From an uncultured Poribacteria bacterium (lineage in GTDB: Bacteria > Poribacteria > WGA-4E > WGA-3G): DNA of 64,000 bases. The stretch lies in NCBI GenBank assembly GCA_951828515.1, contig OX639992.1, positions 3,202,217-3,266,216 of the forward strand, in the 5' to 3' direction. The position numbers and the translations under genes were made by a program. The notes under the pieces were generated by a model. It was not told the origin of the DNA and searched no databases. It was given only the letters and a program-made list of their open reading frames with translations. This document shows positions 28,397 to 38,096 of the stretch, in pieces. Each line of letters begins with the position of its first letter. Position 1 is the first letter of the stretch.

Positions 28397-29395
28397 ATGA
28401 GTGAGAGTTATCGTGTTGCGGTTGTAGGTGCAACGGGGGCTGTCGGGAATACCATGTTGCAACTTCTTGAAGAGCGATCGTTCCCAATTGCTTCCCTCAA
28501 ACTTTTAGCATCGCATCGCTCTGCCGGTGAAATTCTATCCTTTAAAGATGAGCACATTATCATTGAGGAACTGACACACGACTCGTTTGAAGACGTGGAC
28601 GTCGTGTTTTCATCAGCAGGCGCGTCTGTTAGTCGCGAGTTCATCCCTACTGCGGTAAAAAAAGGCGCGCTTGTCATTGACAATACGAGTGCCTTTCGCA
28701 TGGACCCAGGAACACCTCTCGTTGTCCCAGAAGTCAATATGGATGACGCACGCGCTCACAATGGACTTATTGCCAACCCAAACTGCTCTACCATTCAAAT
28801 GATGGTAGCACTTAAACCTATCTACGACCTTGTCGGCATCAAACGGATCGTTGTCTCCACCTATCAAAGTGTCTCTGGTAAAAGTGGACGTGCTGTGATG
28901 GAACTGGTTCAACAAACAACTGAGGCACTCGAAGGTAAACCGGTCACCTTAGATAAATTCCCGCATCAGATGGCATTCAATGTCGCATTCGATTGGCCCT
29001 TCTTAGACAGCGGCGACAACGAAGAAGAAGTGAAGATGATCAATGAGACCCGGAAGATACTCGCAGACGACACGATCGGTGTCTCTGCTACAACCGTCCG
29101 AGTCCCCGTCTTCTTCGCGCATTCTGAATCCATAAATCTTGAAACACACGAGAAACTCACAGCAGCCCAAGCGAGAGAGTGCCTCGCCACTGCACCCGGT
29201 GTGAAAGTTGTGGACAGTCCCGACAACCAGCAGTATCCGCTCGCCGTTGATGTCGCAGGGGAAGATGAAGTCTATGTAGGTAGAATTCGCGATGATGCTT
29301 CCATAGAAAATGGTTTGAATCTTTGGGTAGTCGCAGACAACCTTCGCAAAGGTGCCGCTCTGAATGCTATCCAAATTGCCGAAAATCTGCTGTAA
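28397..29395 (+). CDS. asd: Aspartate-semialdehyde dehydrogenase
   Basis: 332 residues with YRVAVVGATGAVGNTML for NADP, the catalytic cysteine C130 in ANPNCSTIQ, and the later QSVSGKSGRA. It reduces aspartyl phosphate to the semialdehyde for lysine, threonine, methionine and diaminopimelate. GAGGAA precedes the ATG. The IS element ends 21 bp upstream, so the native promoter has been cut off and the gene must now depend on a promoter in or at the end of the IS. mtnK follows 15 bp later. Confidence 0.96.
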   Translation: MSESYRVAVVGATGAVGNTMLQLLEERSFPIASLKLLASHRSAGEILSFKDEHIIIEELTHDSFEDVDVVFSSAGASVSREFIPTAVKKGALVIDNTSAFRMDPGTPLVVPEVNMDDARAHNGLIANPNCSTIQMMVALKPIYDLVGIKRIVVSTYQSVSGKSGRAVMELVQQTTEALEGKPVTLDKFPHQMAFNVAFDWPFLDSGDNEEEVKMINETRKILADDTIGVSATTVRVPVFFAHSESINLETHEKLTAAQARECLATAPGVKVVDSPDNQQYPLAVDVAGEDEVYVGRIRDDASIENGLNLWVVADNLRKGAALNAIQIAENLL

Positions 29396-29410
29396 GGCTG
29401 CCAGAAAGAT

Positions 29411-30550
29411 ATGGAACTCGACCGTACCACGCTGCCGGACTACCTATATCAACGACGTGCTGAGATCGGCATGTTTGAATTGGGGACGGATCTCCGTATA
29501 GAGGAGATTGGCGATGGTAATCTTAATACAGTCTATCGCGTCTCAGATGCTGTGAATCCGGAGCGTTCGATTGTCCTAAAACACGCGCCACCCTACATTA
29601 AGATATTAGGACCCGAGTATCCATTATCCATCGAGCGTTTGACTTACGAGTCCCGTGCACTGGGTATCTACAACCAGCTCGCAAGTGGGACCGTCCCTGA
29701 ACTATACTACTTTGATGCTGAAACCGCGGTCATAGCAATGGAGGACCTCCGAGATGCCCAGGTCCTGCGCGCCGACCTAATCGCAGGCAAAGTGGACACC
29801 GCTATTGCTGAACAGGTTGGGCGATTTATGGGTGCCGTACATAGCCGTACCTACATCGGGAACCTTGATAGCACAACCGGGCAGCATTATAGACAGCAGT
29901 TTACGAACACTACCATGCAGTCGATAACTGCCGATTACGTGTTCACCTTTCCGTATACCGAACATGAAACGAATTTCTGGACCCAAGGATTAGAGCCCGA
30001 TGTCCAGCGATTAAAATCGGATACGGACTTTCTGCAGCAGGCAGAAGACCTCAAACAGATTTTTCTAACAGCACAGCAAGCCGTAACGCACGGCGATCTG
30101 CACACAGGAAGCGTTCTCGTCCAAAACAACACTGCGAAAGTGATTGATGCCGAGTTTGCCTTTTATGGTCCCGTAGGATTTGACCTCGGATTATATTGGG
30201 CGAACTATCTCTTATCCTATTTTTCGCATCAAGACACCTTGGACGTGCAATCTTCACTCAAAGCAGCGATTGCCAAGACATGGCATGCCTACACGCTCGA
30301 ATTCAAAATAGTTGATGGGACGTTGAAAGAACAAGCGTTACAACAAATTTTCCACGAAGCCGTAGGATTTGCAGGATTGGAAATGCTACGCCGCCTTATC
30401 GGTGCGGCGCACGTCAAAGATATAGAGGGTATTACTGATATACCCAAAAAACGACGCGTAGAAAGAGCCGCACTTCAATTCGGATCAACACTCGTTAAAC
30501 AGTACCAATCCTTACGAGATATATCAGCCGTTCTCGCGATACTTTTTTAA
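29411..30550 (+). CDS. mtnK: S-methyl-5-thioribose kinase
   Basis: 379 residues of the APH/choline-kinase fold. GDGNLNTVYRVSD is the nucleotide loop, HGDLHTGSVLV the catalytic loop, and VIDAEFAFYGPVGFDLG the metal-binding stretch specific to MtnK. It phosphorylates methylthioribose in methionine salvage. No other salvage gene (mtnA, mtnB, mtnC) is in the window. It is coupled to asd, giving a small methionine-related operon. A hairpin terminator follows. Confidence 0.9.
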   Translation: MELDRTTLPDYLYQRRAEIGMFELGTDLRIEEIGDGNLNTVYRVSDAVNPERSIVLKHAPPYIKILGPEYPLSIERLTYESRALGIYNQLASGTVPELYYFDAETAVIAMEDLRDAQVLRADLIAGKVDTAIAEQVGRFMGAVHSRTYIGNLDSTTGQHYRQQFTNTTMQSITADYVFTFPYTEHETNFWTQGLEPDVQRLKSDTDFLQQAEDLKQIFLTAQQAVTHGDLHTGSVLVQNNTAKVIDAEFAFYGPVGFDLGLYWANYLLSYFSHQDTLDVQSSLKAAIAKTWHAYTLEFKIVDGTLKEQALQQIFHEAVGFAGLEMLRRLIGAAHVKDIEGITDIPKKRRVERAALQFGSTLVKQYQSLRDISAVLAILF

Positions 30551-30563
30551 CGGTTGTCGGTTC

Positions 30564-30587
30564 GGTTTTTTCTTGCGAAAAACCTTT
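30564..30587 (+). terminator. Probable terminator after mtnK
   Basis: The arms GGTTTTT and AAAAACC flank a 7-base loop, followed by TTTC, 13 bp after the mtnK stop. Confidence 0.45.
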
Positions 30588-30715
30588 CAGTAGTCAGTTT
30601 TCAGTTAAGAGGTGTTTTCGCTTGGGTGTTTCCCTCGTTTAACAATATCCTCTTTTAAGCGATAACTGACCATTACTGACAACCGATAACCGATAACTGA
30701 CCACTGATAACGATT
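30588..30715. repeat. CAGTTATCGGTTGTCAGT-type repeat stretch
   Basis: Direct and inverted short words (CAGTAGTCAGTTTTCAGTTA and ACTGACAACCGATAACCGAT) make up most of the gap before the DnaJ-like gene. Similar words occur at 46108-46125, 47408-47440 and 61285-61330. No gene is seen here. Confidence 0.55.
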
Positions 30716-30720
30716 AAAAT

Positions 30721-31590
30721 ATGAGAGATTACTACGAAATCCTCGGCGTGGATCGAGGTGCCATTCCAGAAGAAATCAAAAAAGCCTATCGTAAACTCGC
30801 CGTCCAGTATCATCCGGACAAAAATCCGGGCGACAAGGTGGCAGAGGAGAAGTTCAAAGAGGCATCGAACGCGTATTCGGTACTCTCTGATCCTGAAAAG
30901 CGACGTATGTATGATACTCGCGGGCACGCAGGCGTTCACGGTATGGGATTTGAAGGATACCGGAATATGGATGATATTTTCAGGCACATCAACCTCGACG
31001 ATATTTTTGGACGCGGCGGATTTGGTGGGTTCGGTGGATTTGGTGATGCGTTCGGTGATGCGTTCGGACAGCGGCGCACAACTGCTCCGTCTCGTGGACG
31101 CGACATCCGTATGAACGTCAGTGTCCCTTTCGCGGACGCGGTGTTAGGAAGCAAGAAAGAGGTCAACGTCCAAGGAAAACCCCTTAGGCTCACCATTCCG
31201 CCGGGTATTCAGGACGGAAAAACCTTACGTATTCAGGGACATGGAGAATCTCTCGGTAGCGGCATTTCGGGCGACCTGTTGGTGACGGTCTCTGTTCAAC
31301 CGCATCCGACACTGACCCGCGAAGGGGCAGATCTACTGACAGATGCAAAGGTCTCTATGACAACAGCGGCGTTAGGCGGTTCCGTTCGGGTACAGACGCT
31401 AACAGGGGATGTAGACCTGAAAATTCCGTCCGGATCGCAACCGGGACAGCAGTTCCGCTTACGTGGAAGGGGTGGCGTGGATGCCTCTGGTAGAAAAGGC
31501 GACTTGCGGGTGCGGTTGGTTGTGGAAATTCCGAAGTCTTTGTCCCGCAAACAGCGGAACTTGTTGAAGGAACTTGAGAAAGTGCTATGA
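30721..31590 (+). CDS. DnaJ-like co-chaperone without zinc fingers (CbpA type)
   Basis: 289 residues: a J domain (1-67) with HPD at 31-33, a glycine-phenylalanine linker ([15 protein letters not shown]) and two C-terminal substrate-binding beta domains starting at [17 protein letters not shown]. The CxxCxGxG zinc region of DnaJ is absent, as in CbpA. It stimulates a DnaK-type Hsp70. No Shine-Dalgarno is visible. Its stop overlaps the start of the next gene (ATGA). Confidence 0.93.
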   Translation: MRDYYEILGVDRGAIPEEIKKAYRKLAVQYHPDKNPGDKVAEEKFKEASNAYSVLSDPEKRRMYDTRGHAGVHGMGFEGYRNMDDIFRHINLDDIFGRGGFGGFGGFGDAFGDAFGQRRTTAPSRGRDIRMNVSVPFADAVLGSKKEVNVQGKPLRLTIPPGIQDGKTLRIQGHGESLGSGISGDLLVTVSVQPHPTLTREGADLLTDAKVSMTTAALGGSVRVQTLTGDVDLKIPSGSQPGQQFRLRGRGGVDASGRKGDLRVRLVVEIPKSLSRKQRNLLKELEKVL

Positions 31591-32522
31591 AAAAAGCATT
31601 CTCTGAATCTGATGCCGCGCAATCGCTGAGTGGACAATACGATACTGTATCAAAACGCGTTATTCAACAAAATCCTGAGGATTGGATCAGATTTACTCTT
31701 GGTATACCGGAGGCTAAGGTAATCGAGATTCTGGATACGGAGCAACCTACTGTCAGAGGACATCGTGCTGATAGTTTCATACATGTGGATATCCTTGGTA
31801 AAGAGGCTATCATGCATTTTGAGTTTCAGACGCGCGACAGTACGCAGCTTCTGATGCCATATCGCGTAGTAGGCTATGCAGGCAGAGGTATTGAGACCTT
31901 TCAAAAACCAGTCTATTCGCATGTTATCTATCTGCATCCGGATGCGGGACGTAATGACCCAGGGCAATACGTCCAAGACATGCCGGGGCATGAGATTACT
32001 ATTAAATACAAGGTAATCAGACTCTCCGAAGTAGAAGGACAAGTTGTTTTAGATGCGAAATTAAAAGGGTTAATTCCTTTCACTCCACTGATGAAGCGAT
32101 CGGGGACGATGGATTCCGGTGAGTGGTTGCGTGAATGTGTCCGGGTGGCTGATGCTTTACCAATGGATGAACCAGACAAGCCCGATTACCTTTCAAACCT
32201 TGCAATTTTGGGTGGTTTAATATTCGACTATCAAACTATTCGTGAGATTATATCGGAGGAAACCATGCACGAATCATCTGTTATTCAACACTTCACGGAA
32301 CAAGGCATTGAACAAGGCATTGAACAGGGCGAAAGAAAGGGCATTTTGGGATCCCTGTTAGATGTATTGGAGAGTCGCTTTCAAACCAACGAGGTGCATG
32401 CGTTAAAACCTACACTTGAAAGCATCGAAGAAATCCAGGATCTTAGGGAGTTGTTGCGCGAGGCAGTTCAAGTGTCGACTCTTGATGAATTCAAGCGCAT
32501 CTTGGCATCAAACGGGAACTGA
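31587..32522 (+). CDS. Rpn/PDDEXK-family nuclease-like protein
   Basis: 311 residues. [13 protein letters not shown] followed by [11 protein letters not shown] gives the D...ExQ core of the PD-(D/E)XK fold found in Rpn (recombination-promoting nuclease) and related proteins. The C-terminus carries the repeat [15 protein letters not shown], a common tail of this family, and a final helical part. Translation is coupled with the DnaJ-like gene, an unusual partner. The real role of these proteins is not settled. Confidence 0.75.
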   Translation: MKKAFSESDAAQSLSGQYDTVSKRVIQQNPEDWIRFTLGIPEAKVIEILDTEQPTVRGHRADSFIHVDILGKEAIMHFEFQTRDSTQLLMPYRVVGYAGRGIETFQKPVYSHVIYLHPDAGRNDPGQYVQDMPGHEITIKYKVIRLSEVEGQVVLDAKLKGLIPFTPLMKRSGTMDSGEWLRECVRVADALPMDEPDKPDYLSNLAILGGLIFDYQTIREIISEETMHESSVIQHFTEQGIEQGIEQGERKGILGSLLDVLESRFQTNEVHALKPTLESIEEIQDLRELLREAVQVSTLDEFKRILASNGN

Positions 32523-32769
32523 ATCCTATATAGAATTAGAAAATTACTTTGACTTCGTTGAAAAAGATGTCATCCGGATTAAAGGGAATCGCATTGACAT
32601 TGAGATTGTGTTGGAAGATTATCTGGAAGGCGCGAGTCCTGAAGAAATCCTGCTGCGCTACCCGACCTTAAACCTCGAAAAAATACACGCAACTATCCTC
32701 TACTACCTCGCAAAAAAGATCGACTTGATAAGATTACTCGCGCCCAGTTTGAAAGAGAACTCGGTGTAA
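32485..32769 (+). CDS. DUF433-family protein, uncertain start, possible frameshift
   Basis: IRIKGNRIDIEIVLEDYLEG then ASPEEILLRYPTLNLEKIHA is DUF433, a family of small antitoxin-like (VapB45-type) winged-helix proteins. No good start exists near residue 1 of the domain: the ATG at 32485 overlaps the preceding gene by 38 bases. Near 32710 a run of six A occurs; one more A would let the frame continue as KKDRLDKITRAQFEREL into the downstream macrodomain remnant. It is probably a decayed or fused gene. Confidence 0.6.
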   Translation: MNSSASWHQTGTESYIELENYFDFVEKDVIRIKGNRIDIEIVLEDYLEGASPEEILLRYPTLNLEKIHATILYYLAKKIDLIRLLAPSLKENSV

Positions 32770-32783
32770 ATTCAGTATCGGAG

Positions 32784-33044
32784 ATGCCTCCTAATCAAAC
32801 TCGTCTTGAACTTATCCGTGGAAATATAATTGAGACAGAGATTGCTGCGATTGTGATCACAGCAACCTTCAGCCTAAGAGTGGATGAAAAAATTCTGGAA
32901 GTCGTGAGTGGTAAGGAAGCACAACAGAATAACAAGATGGTACCGGAACGCATTCAATTTGTTCTATCTGATGAGGAAACTTATAACTGTTATATCAAGC
33001 AGCTTTCAAATCTCGGATTTGGTTTATCTTGTTTGATTGAATAA
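32784..33044 (+). pseudogene. Internally deleted macrodomain remnant
   Basis: The first part, TRLELIRGNIIETEIAAIVI, matches the start of a macrodomain (compare [20 protein letters not shown] in the intact gene at 39688-40239). The last part, IQFVLSDEETYNCYIKQLSN, matches its end ([18 protein letters not shown]). The central ligand-binding half, including the NAAN and GGGGVDGAI loops, is missing. The 86 codons are therefore a remnant after an internal deletion. Confidence 0.7.
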
Positions 33045-33102
33045 CCTTTCCTTTAACAACTGATGAACTCCATTTTTGTGATACTAAAAGTAAGGAGAAC
33101 GA

Positions 33103-34290
33103 ATGATCTCATTATCAGAACGGAGTCAAAACGTAACGCCATCGTCCACTTTGGCGATCACCGCGAAAATCAACGCGTTGATCGCAGATGGTGTAGATGT
33201 CGTCAAATTCGGTGCAGGCGAACCCGACTTTGACACACCCGATTATATCAAAGATGCCGCAATCGCCGCACTCAATGCGGGATTCACAAAATACACGCCT
33301 GTCCCCGGTACCCCTGAACTCCGTGAGGCGATCACAGAGAAATTCAAACGAGACAACGGGCTGAGTTATAAACCCTCCGACGTCATTGTCTCATGCGGTG
33401 CTAAACACACGATTTATAACATCTTTCAAGCTATCTGTGATCCGGGCGACGAGGTCATCTTCGCTGCCCCGTATTGGGTCAGCTACCCAGAGCAGGTGAA
33501 ACTTGCGGGGGCAGTGCCGCGCGTTATTGAAACAACTCCGGTGCAAAACTTCTGCATGGCACCCGATCAGGTCGAGGCAGCCATCACGCCAAAGACGAAG
33601 GCGATCCTCGTTAACAGCCCGAGCAACCCGACTGGCACGACGTATAATGTGGATACACTCAAGGCAATCGCCGACCTCGCTGTGAAACACCAAGTCTATC
33701 TCATCTCCGATGAAATTTACGAGGCGTTGCTCTACGATGGAGCGACACACCAGAGTCCGGCTTCGTTCAACGAGGAGACGAAAGCGATTACCTTTGTTGT
33801 CAACGGGATGTCCAAAGCCTATTCGATGACAGGGTGGCGGATCGGATACACCGCTGGTCCCGAAGATGTAATCTCGGCGATGTCGCGTATCCAATCACAT
33901 AGCACTTCCAATCCGACATCGATTGCACAAAAAGCCGCCGTTGTCGCGCTCAATGAACCACAGGACGCTGTCGAAGAGATGCGGAAAGCGTTTGAGGAAC
34001 GCCGAGACGTGATCTGTCAACATTTTGATGAGATTGATGGGATCAGCTATGCCAGACCCCAAGGCGCGTTCTATATCTTCCCCGACTTTTCTGCACATTA
34101 TGGTAGAACACTTGGTGGACAGAAGATCGAAAACTCAATGGACATAACCGATTATCTGCTCAATTCGGCAGGGGTCGGTGTAGTACCGGGGGACGGTTTC
34201 GGCGCGGACAACCATTTGCGGCTCTCCTTCGCGACTTCATTGACAGAGATCAACCGCGGATTGGATCGGATCAAAAAGGCGTTAGCATAA
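33103..34290 (+). CDS. aspC: Class I aminotransferase, aspartate aminotransferase type Ib
   Basis: 395 residues. VVKFGAGEPDFDTPDYIK, the NSPSNPTGT loop, SDEIYEALLY and the PLP lysine in NGMSKAYSMTGWRIGY are the markers of Bacillus/Thermus-type aspartate or prephenate aminotransferases. It is cytoplasmic and PLP-dependent. AAGGAGAA precedes the ATG by 4 bp. The symbol is given by family; dual use on prephenate is possible. Confidence 0.92.
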   Translation: MISLSERSQNVTPSSTLAITAKINALIADGVDVVKFGAGEPDFDTPDYIKDAAIAALNAGFTKYTPVPGTPELREAITEKFKRDNGLSYKPSDVIVSCGAKHTIYNIFQAICDPGDEVIFAAPYWVSYPEQVKLAGAVPRVIETTPVQNFCMAPDQVEAAITPKTKAILVNSPSNPTGTTYNVDTLKAIADLAVKHQVYLISDEIYEALLYDGATHQSPASFNEETKAITFVVNGMSKAYSMTGWRIGYTAGPEDVISAMSRIQSHSTSNPTSIAQKAAVVALNEPQDAVEEMRKAFEERRDVICQHFDEIDGISYARPQGAFYIFPDFSAHYGRTLGGQKIENSMDITDYLLNSAGVGVVPGDGFGADNHLRLSFATSLTEINRGLDRIKKALA

Positions 34291-34396
34291 ACATTTTCAA
34301 GTACAACTTATAGCATTGTTGCCATTACATACTCTTTAGACACGCCACCAGACACCTGGTAGGCTTGTCTTTTAAGGACATATAGGAGATATTATC

Positions 34397-36139
34397 GTGG
34401 CAGAACAGACGACACCTAACTTGGTCTTCGTTATTACGGATGACCAGGGTTATGGCGATTTGGGAAGCACTGGAAACCCCGTTATCAATACACCGAATCT
34501 GGACGCACTCGCAGCAGAAAGTGTGCAACTGCAGAATCTACACGTCGGTCCCACCTGTTCACCGACACGAGCGGGGATTATGACGGGGCATTATTGTAAC
34601 TCTACAGGTGTGTGGCATACCATCGGTGGACGTTCACTTCTCCGCAGTGACGAAGTCACGATGGCAGACATCTTCCGACGCAACGGCTATAAGACGGGTA
34701 TGTTCGGAAAATGGCATCTCGGCGACAATTACCCCTTCCGTCCACACGACAGAGGTTTCGATGAAGCGCTCTACCACGGCGGTGGCGGCATCAGCCAAAC
34801 TCCCGATTATTGGGGCAACGACTATTTCGATGATACCTATTTCCGTAACGGTTCCGAACAACCCTTCGACGGTTACTGCACGGATGTATGGTTTCAGGAA
34901 GCAATGGCGTTCATTGCCAGGCAGACTACCAGTCAGGCGGAAGGCGATCAGAACCGTCCGTTCTTCTGTTATCTCTCTACCAATGCGCCGCACGGTCCGT
35001 TTCGTGTCCCGGATGCTTACAGTGAGATATACCGACGGAAAGGTGTGGAGGGGGAGCGCGCGAATTTCTATGGAATGATTACCAATATCGACGACAACAT
35101 GGCGCGGCTACGACACCACCTCCGGGTCTTGGGGCTTGAGGAAAACACGATCCTTATCTTCATGACCGATAACGGGTCCGCCGCTGGCTGCGACTTGGAT
35201 GCACAGCAGTTCGTCACGGCAGGCTACAACGCAGGAATGCGCGGTAGAAAAGGGTCGCCGTATGAGGGCGGTCACCGTGTACCACTCTTTATGCATTGGC
35301 CCGATGGCGGTTTCACTGAAAAGCACGAGGTGCATGAACTCACCGCAAACATCGACCTACTCCCGACGCTGATAGATCTTTGCGATCTTGAGGTCTCTTC
35401 AAACGCACACTTCCACGGCACCAGCGTTGCACCGCTACTGAGGAACGAGACGGAGACATGGGAGGAACGGGTTATCGTCACTGATTCACAACGCGTTGAA
35501 AACCCGATTAAGTGGAAAGACAGCGCAACGATGTCGCACCAGTGGCGACTCATCAACGGAACTGAACTCTACGATATACAAGCCGATCCCGGACAACAGC
35601 ACGATGTCGCTGACGAACATCCGGAGATCGTTGCGGAACTCCGCGAGCATTATGAAGCGTGGTGGAAACTGGTTTCGGAACGGTTTGATGAGGACTGTCC
35701 GATCATCATCGGAACGCAGAACGAACCCGTTACATGCATCACAACCCATGACTGGCACGGGGAAGCACAAGCTTGGAATCACGGAATGATTCGCCGAGGT
35801 TTGGAATGCAATGGCTATTGGGCAATTGAGATCCCTGAGGACGGTGAGTACAGTTTCGAGTTGCGTCGGTGGCCCCTCGCCGAGGACAGAGCAATAACGG
35901 ATGGCATTCCGGGTGAGCATATCGATCTTTACAACGGCGGAAAGGCTTTGGCATTAACAGCAGCGCAAATCCGCATCGGGGATGACGTTGCGACAAAGGT
36001 GATTCCATCAGATGCGAAGGGTGTAACGTTTACGTTCAATCTCACTGCGGGCCAGACGCGTATGCATACCGAATTCACCGACGAAACCGGTGAGTTGGCA
36101 ATTGGGGCGTATTATGTGTATGCGAAACGGGTGATTTGA
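34397..36139 (+). CDS. Sulfatase (formylglycine-dependent)
   Basis: 580 residues starting at a GTG after AGGAGA. TPNLVFVITDDQGYGDLG holds the first metal-binding aspartates, C54-S-P-T-R58 in GPTCSPTRAG is the site converted to formylglycine, and GKWHLG follows. The last 130 residues form an added beta-rich domain (IEIPEDGEYSFELRRWP). Poribacteria carry many sulfatases, thought to act on sulfated sponge or algal glycans. No signal peptide is visible, which is odd for a glycan sulfatase. The activating enzyme is not in the window. Confidence 0.93.
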   Translation: MAEQTTPNLVFVITDDQGYGDLGSTGNPVINTPNLDALAAESVQLQNLHVGPTCSPTRAGIMTGHYCNSTGVWHTIGGRSLLRSDEVTMADIFRRNGYKTGMFGKWHLGDNYPFRPHDRGFDEALYHGGGGISQTPDYWGNDYFDDTYFRNGSEQPFDGYCTDVWFQEAMAFIARQTTSQAEGDQNRPFFCYLSTNAPHGPFRVPDAYSEIYRRKGVEGERANFYGMITNIDDNMARLRHHLRVLGLEENTILIFMTDNGSAAGCDLDAQQFVTAGYNAGMRGRKGSPYEGGHRVPLFMHWPDGGFTEKHEVHELTANIDLLPTLIDLCDLEVSSNAHFHGTSVAPLLRNETETWEERVIVTDSQRVENPIKWKDSATMSHQWRLINGTELYDIQADPGQQHDVADEHPEIVAELREHYEAWWKLVSERFDEDCPIIIGTQNEPVTCITTHDWHGEAQAWNHGMIRRGLECNGYWAIEIPEDGEYSFELRRWPLAEDRAITDGIPGEHIDLYNGGKALALTAAQIRIGDDVATKVIPSDAKGVTFTFNLTAGQTRMHTEFTDETGELAIGAYYVYAKRVI

Positions 36140-36148
36140 GGGGCGGGG

Positions 36149-36640
36149 TTACTGATAGACAGGAGAGGTGGCAACGCGGGAAAATAGCCGTGTGAGTTCA
36201 TCCGTTGACACACCGAGGCTCTCTTCAAGGTCCTTTTGTGCTAACCCAAGATGTTGGACACCGAGGCTCTCTTTAAATTCTTCCTGTGTCAAGCCAAAAT
36301 CACGGTAACCCTGAATGATGGTTTTTAGATACCATTTTGAAGGCGATTCAAAATCCTTCTCATACGACTCCCGCATCCTATAAAACATGACACCGTCTTG
36401 GTAGTACTTGCCGTAATAGTCGGGATAGCCTTCGTAGATATCAAGTGCCTCTTCGTGATCCTCTGTAATTTCCCAGAGTCCGCCGTGGACTGTACACCCT
36501 TCCGCACGGATAATATCGGCGTGGTATTTAAAAACAAGGCGAAATCCGTCAAGTTGGAATTTCTCTATGTGCGTGACACCCGGGCACCGCTGTTGCATGT
36601 GAGAGAGGTTCATGTTGGATCCATAAGCAAAATATATCAT
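36149..36640 (-). CDS. Gamma-glutamylcyclotransferase-like protein
   Basis: 163 residues. FAYGSNMN is the substrate-binding loop and LDIYEGYPDYYGKYY contains the likely catalytic glutamate of the GGCT/AIG2 fold. The C-terminus has two copies of a short unit, LTQEEFKESLGVQ and LAQKDLEESLGVS, which is unusual. The upstream sequence CGCAAGGAATAATTAAAAA before the ATG is shared with two other genes in the window. Confidence 0.85.
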   Translation of the reverse strand: MIYFAYGSNMNLSHMQQRCPGVTHIEKFQLDGFRLVFKYHADIIRAEGCTVHGGLWEITEDHEEALDIYEGYPDYYGKYYQDGVMFYRMRESYEKDFESPSKWYLKTIIQGYRDFGLTQEEFKESLGVQHLGLAQKDLEESLGVSTDELTRLFSRVATSPVYQ

Positions 36641-36852
36641 TTTTTAATTATTCCTTGCGGAGGAATCACGTGCGTTTGAACTTTTACGGGCGTTGTTTAT
36701 ATCCGCTCTCCATTCCATTACAAGCTACGGGTTTTGAGACTATCTTAACGCAAGGTGCCACCTAAAAAACCAAGCACGGAATGAAATGGAGTGCAACTCG
36801 AACACGGGAAACACGCAGATACAAACAGCCGATACTTATCCGCAAGGGATAA

Positions 36853-37602
36853 TTAAAAATGTGACTTCAATCTTCCCCACAGCACCGGGAGTTTACCTGA
36901 TGGCTCGACGGCAAATGCGGTGAACATGATACCGTCGTTCATAATATCCTGAACTTCATCTTCGGTGAGTCCATCGTTGAAGAGACCAACTTCATCCATG
37001 ATAGTGGCAGAGAGAAAACCGGTTCCTTTATCAGTCGCGAGCCACGCCGTCTGATCCTGATCTTGGAGTTGGAACTTCGGCACCTTTTGTGAGACTTCCT
37101 CTTCGCCGTTGACGTAGATTGTGCAGGTTTCTCCGTCATAGACATTGGCGACATGATACCAGGTTCCATCTTTGACGGTCACGCCACTGGCGATATCCCA
37201 AGTATTCGTCCAACTTCGGAGGAGATTTCCACCGTTTTTGTAAGGAACATAGCGGTTGTTGCTCTGATCCCATATCGAGAAATAGTTCTGTTGACCGCCG
37301 ATGTCGGTAAAATTTATCCAGAGGGTGAAGGTCACTTTATCTTCGATAATGCCTTTACCGAGCGGGATGGTGACTGTTCCACCCTTTTTGATTTCAAGGG
37401 CACCATCGACCTTGCCTTTTGCCCATTCCCCCCGCGTAATCGTACCTTTACGTCCGTTTTCAGACGCGTCTTCAGCAACATCGCCCTTGCCTTCGTCCAA
37501 TAACCAAATGCCAACAATCCTGTCTGGATCTATCTCGGCTTGACTATAACCGACGACCAGACTTAGCGCGAGTATCGTGCAGACAAATATTTTTATTTTC
37601 AT
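36853..37602 (-). CDS. Secreted LamG/concanavalin-fold protein with WG C-terminal tail
   Basis: 249 residues: a signal peptide (MKIKIFVCTILALSLVVGYS, cut after SQA), then a jelly-roll domain with VGIWLLDEGKGDVAEDASEN, GALEIKKGGTVTIP, HVANVYDGETCTIYVNGEE and IMDEVGLFNDGLTEDEV. The end reads KLPVLWGRLKSHF, a tail shared with three other secreted proteins here. AAGGAG precedes the ATG. It probably binds a carbohydrate or surface partner. It stands alone upstream of tRNA-Leu. Confidence 0.85.
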   Translation of the reverse strand: MKIKIFVCTILALSLVVGYSQAEIDPDRIVGIWLLDEGKGDVAEDASENGRKGTITRGEWAKGKVDGALEIKKGGTVTIPLGKGIIEDKVTFTLWINFTDIGGQQNYFSIWDQSNNRYVPYKNGGNLLRSWTNTWDIASGVTVKDGTWYHVANVYDGETCTIYVNGEEEVSQKVPKFQLQDQDQTAWLATDKGTGFLSATIMDEVGLFNDGLTEDEVQDIMNDGIMFTAFAVEPSGKLPVLWGRLKSHF

Positions 37603-37861
37603 GGATTTACGCTCCTTTTTTGTTGTTCAAAGAATCATGACCCCAAAACATCTCTACTGGCAGCAATGCAATCGGTATGTTAATTATGTTAGACTGATCA
37701 AGCATATTGTAAGTTTAATCTGATTTCCCATCTGTAAGTGAGTGCATTTATAGTCGTGCGATTCATCGCACGTCCTAAAGGTGTATAAGAGGAAGTTGCG
37801 ATCAGGGGTTAAAAGTCGGGATTCGGAGGTCCCTCCTACAGATGAAACCCCCAAATATAAT

Positions 37862-37890
37862 TTGACAAGGGACGGAAATTACGGTATACT
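37862..37890 (+). promoter_or_regulatory. Promoter of tRNA-Leu
   Basis: TTGACA (37862-37867), a 17-bp spacer and TATACT (37885-37890) end 10 bp before the tRNA. The rest of 37603-37861 has only hairpin repeats such as CGTGCGATTCATCGCACG (37757-37774). Confidence 0.8.
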
Positions 37891-37900
37891 ATAATTGCTT

Positions 37901-37986
37901 GCCGGGATGCTGAAATTTGGTAGACAGGCTAGGTTCAGGGTCTAGTGTGCTTTATGCGCGTAAGGGTTCGAGTCCCTTTCCCGGCA
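37901..37986 (+). tRNA. tRNA-Leu (CAG)
   Basis: An 86-nt class II tRNA: acceptor GCCGGGA pairs with TCCCGGC plus discriminator A, the anticodon loop is TTCAGGG (anticodon CAG), a long variable arm TGTGCTTTATGCGCG follows, and the T arm is AAGGGTTCGAGTCCCTT. CCA is not encoded. Confidence 0.94.
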
Positions 37987-38015
37987 TTCTATCACAAATG
38001 TAGGAGTCAATTGGT

Positions 38016-38036
38016 GGAGAGAACTCCCTTCTCTCC
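38016..38036 (+). terminator. Hairpin after tRNA-Leu
   Basis: Perfect 8-bp arms GGAGAGAA and TTCTCTCC with a 5-base loop, 30 bp after the tRNA. The T-rich tail is weak. Confidence 0.5.
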
Positions 38037-38096
38037 GCTTTCACTGTTCTATTAACAATACTGATTATCGTCTTTTGTAAAGGATTGGAGCGTGTT

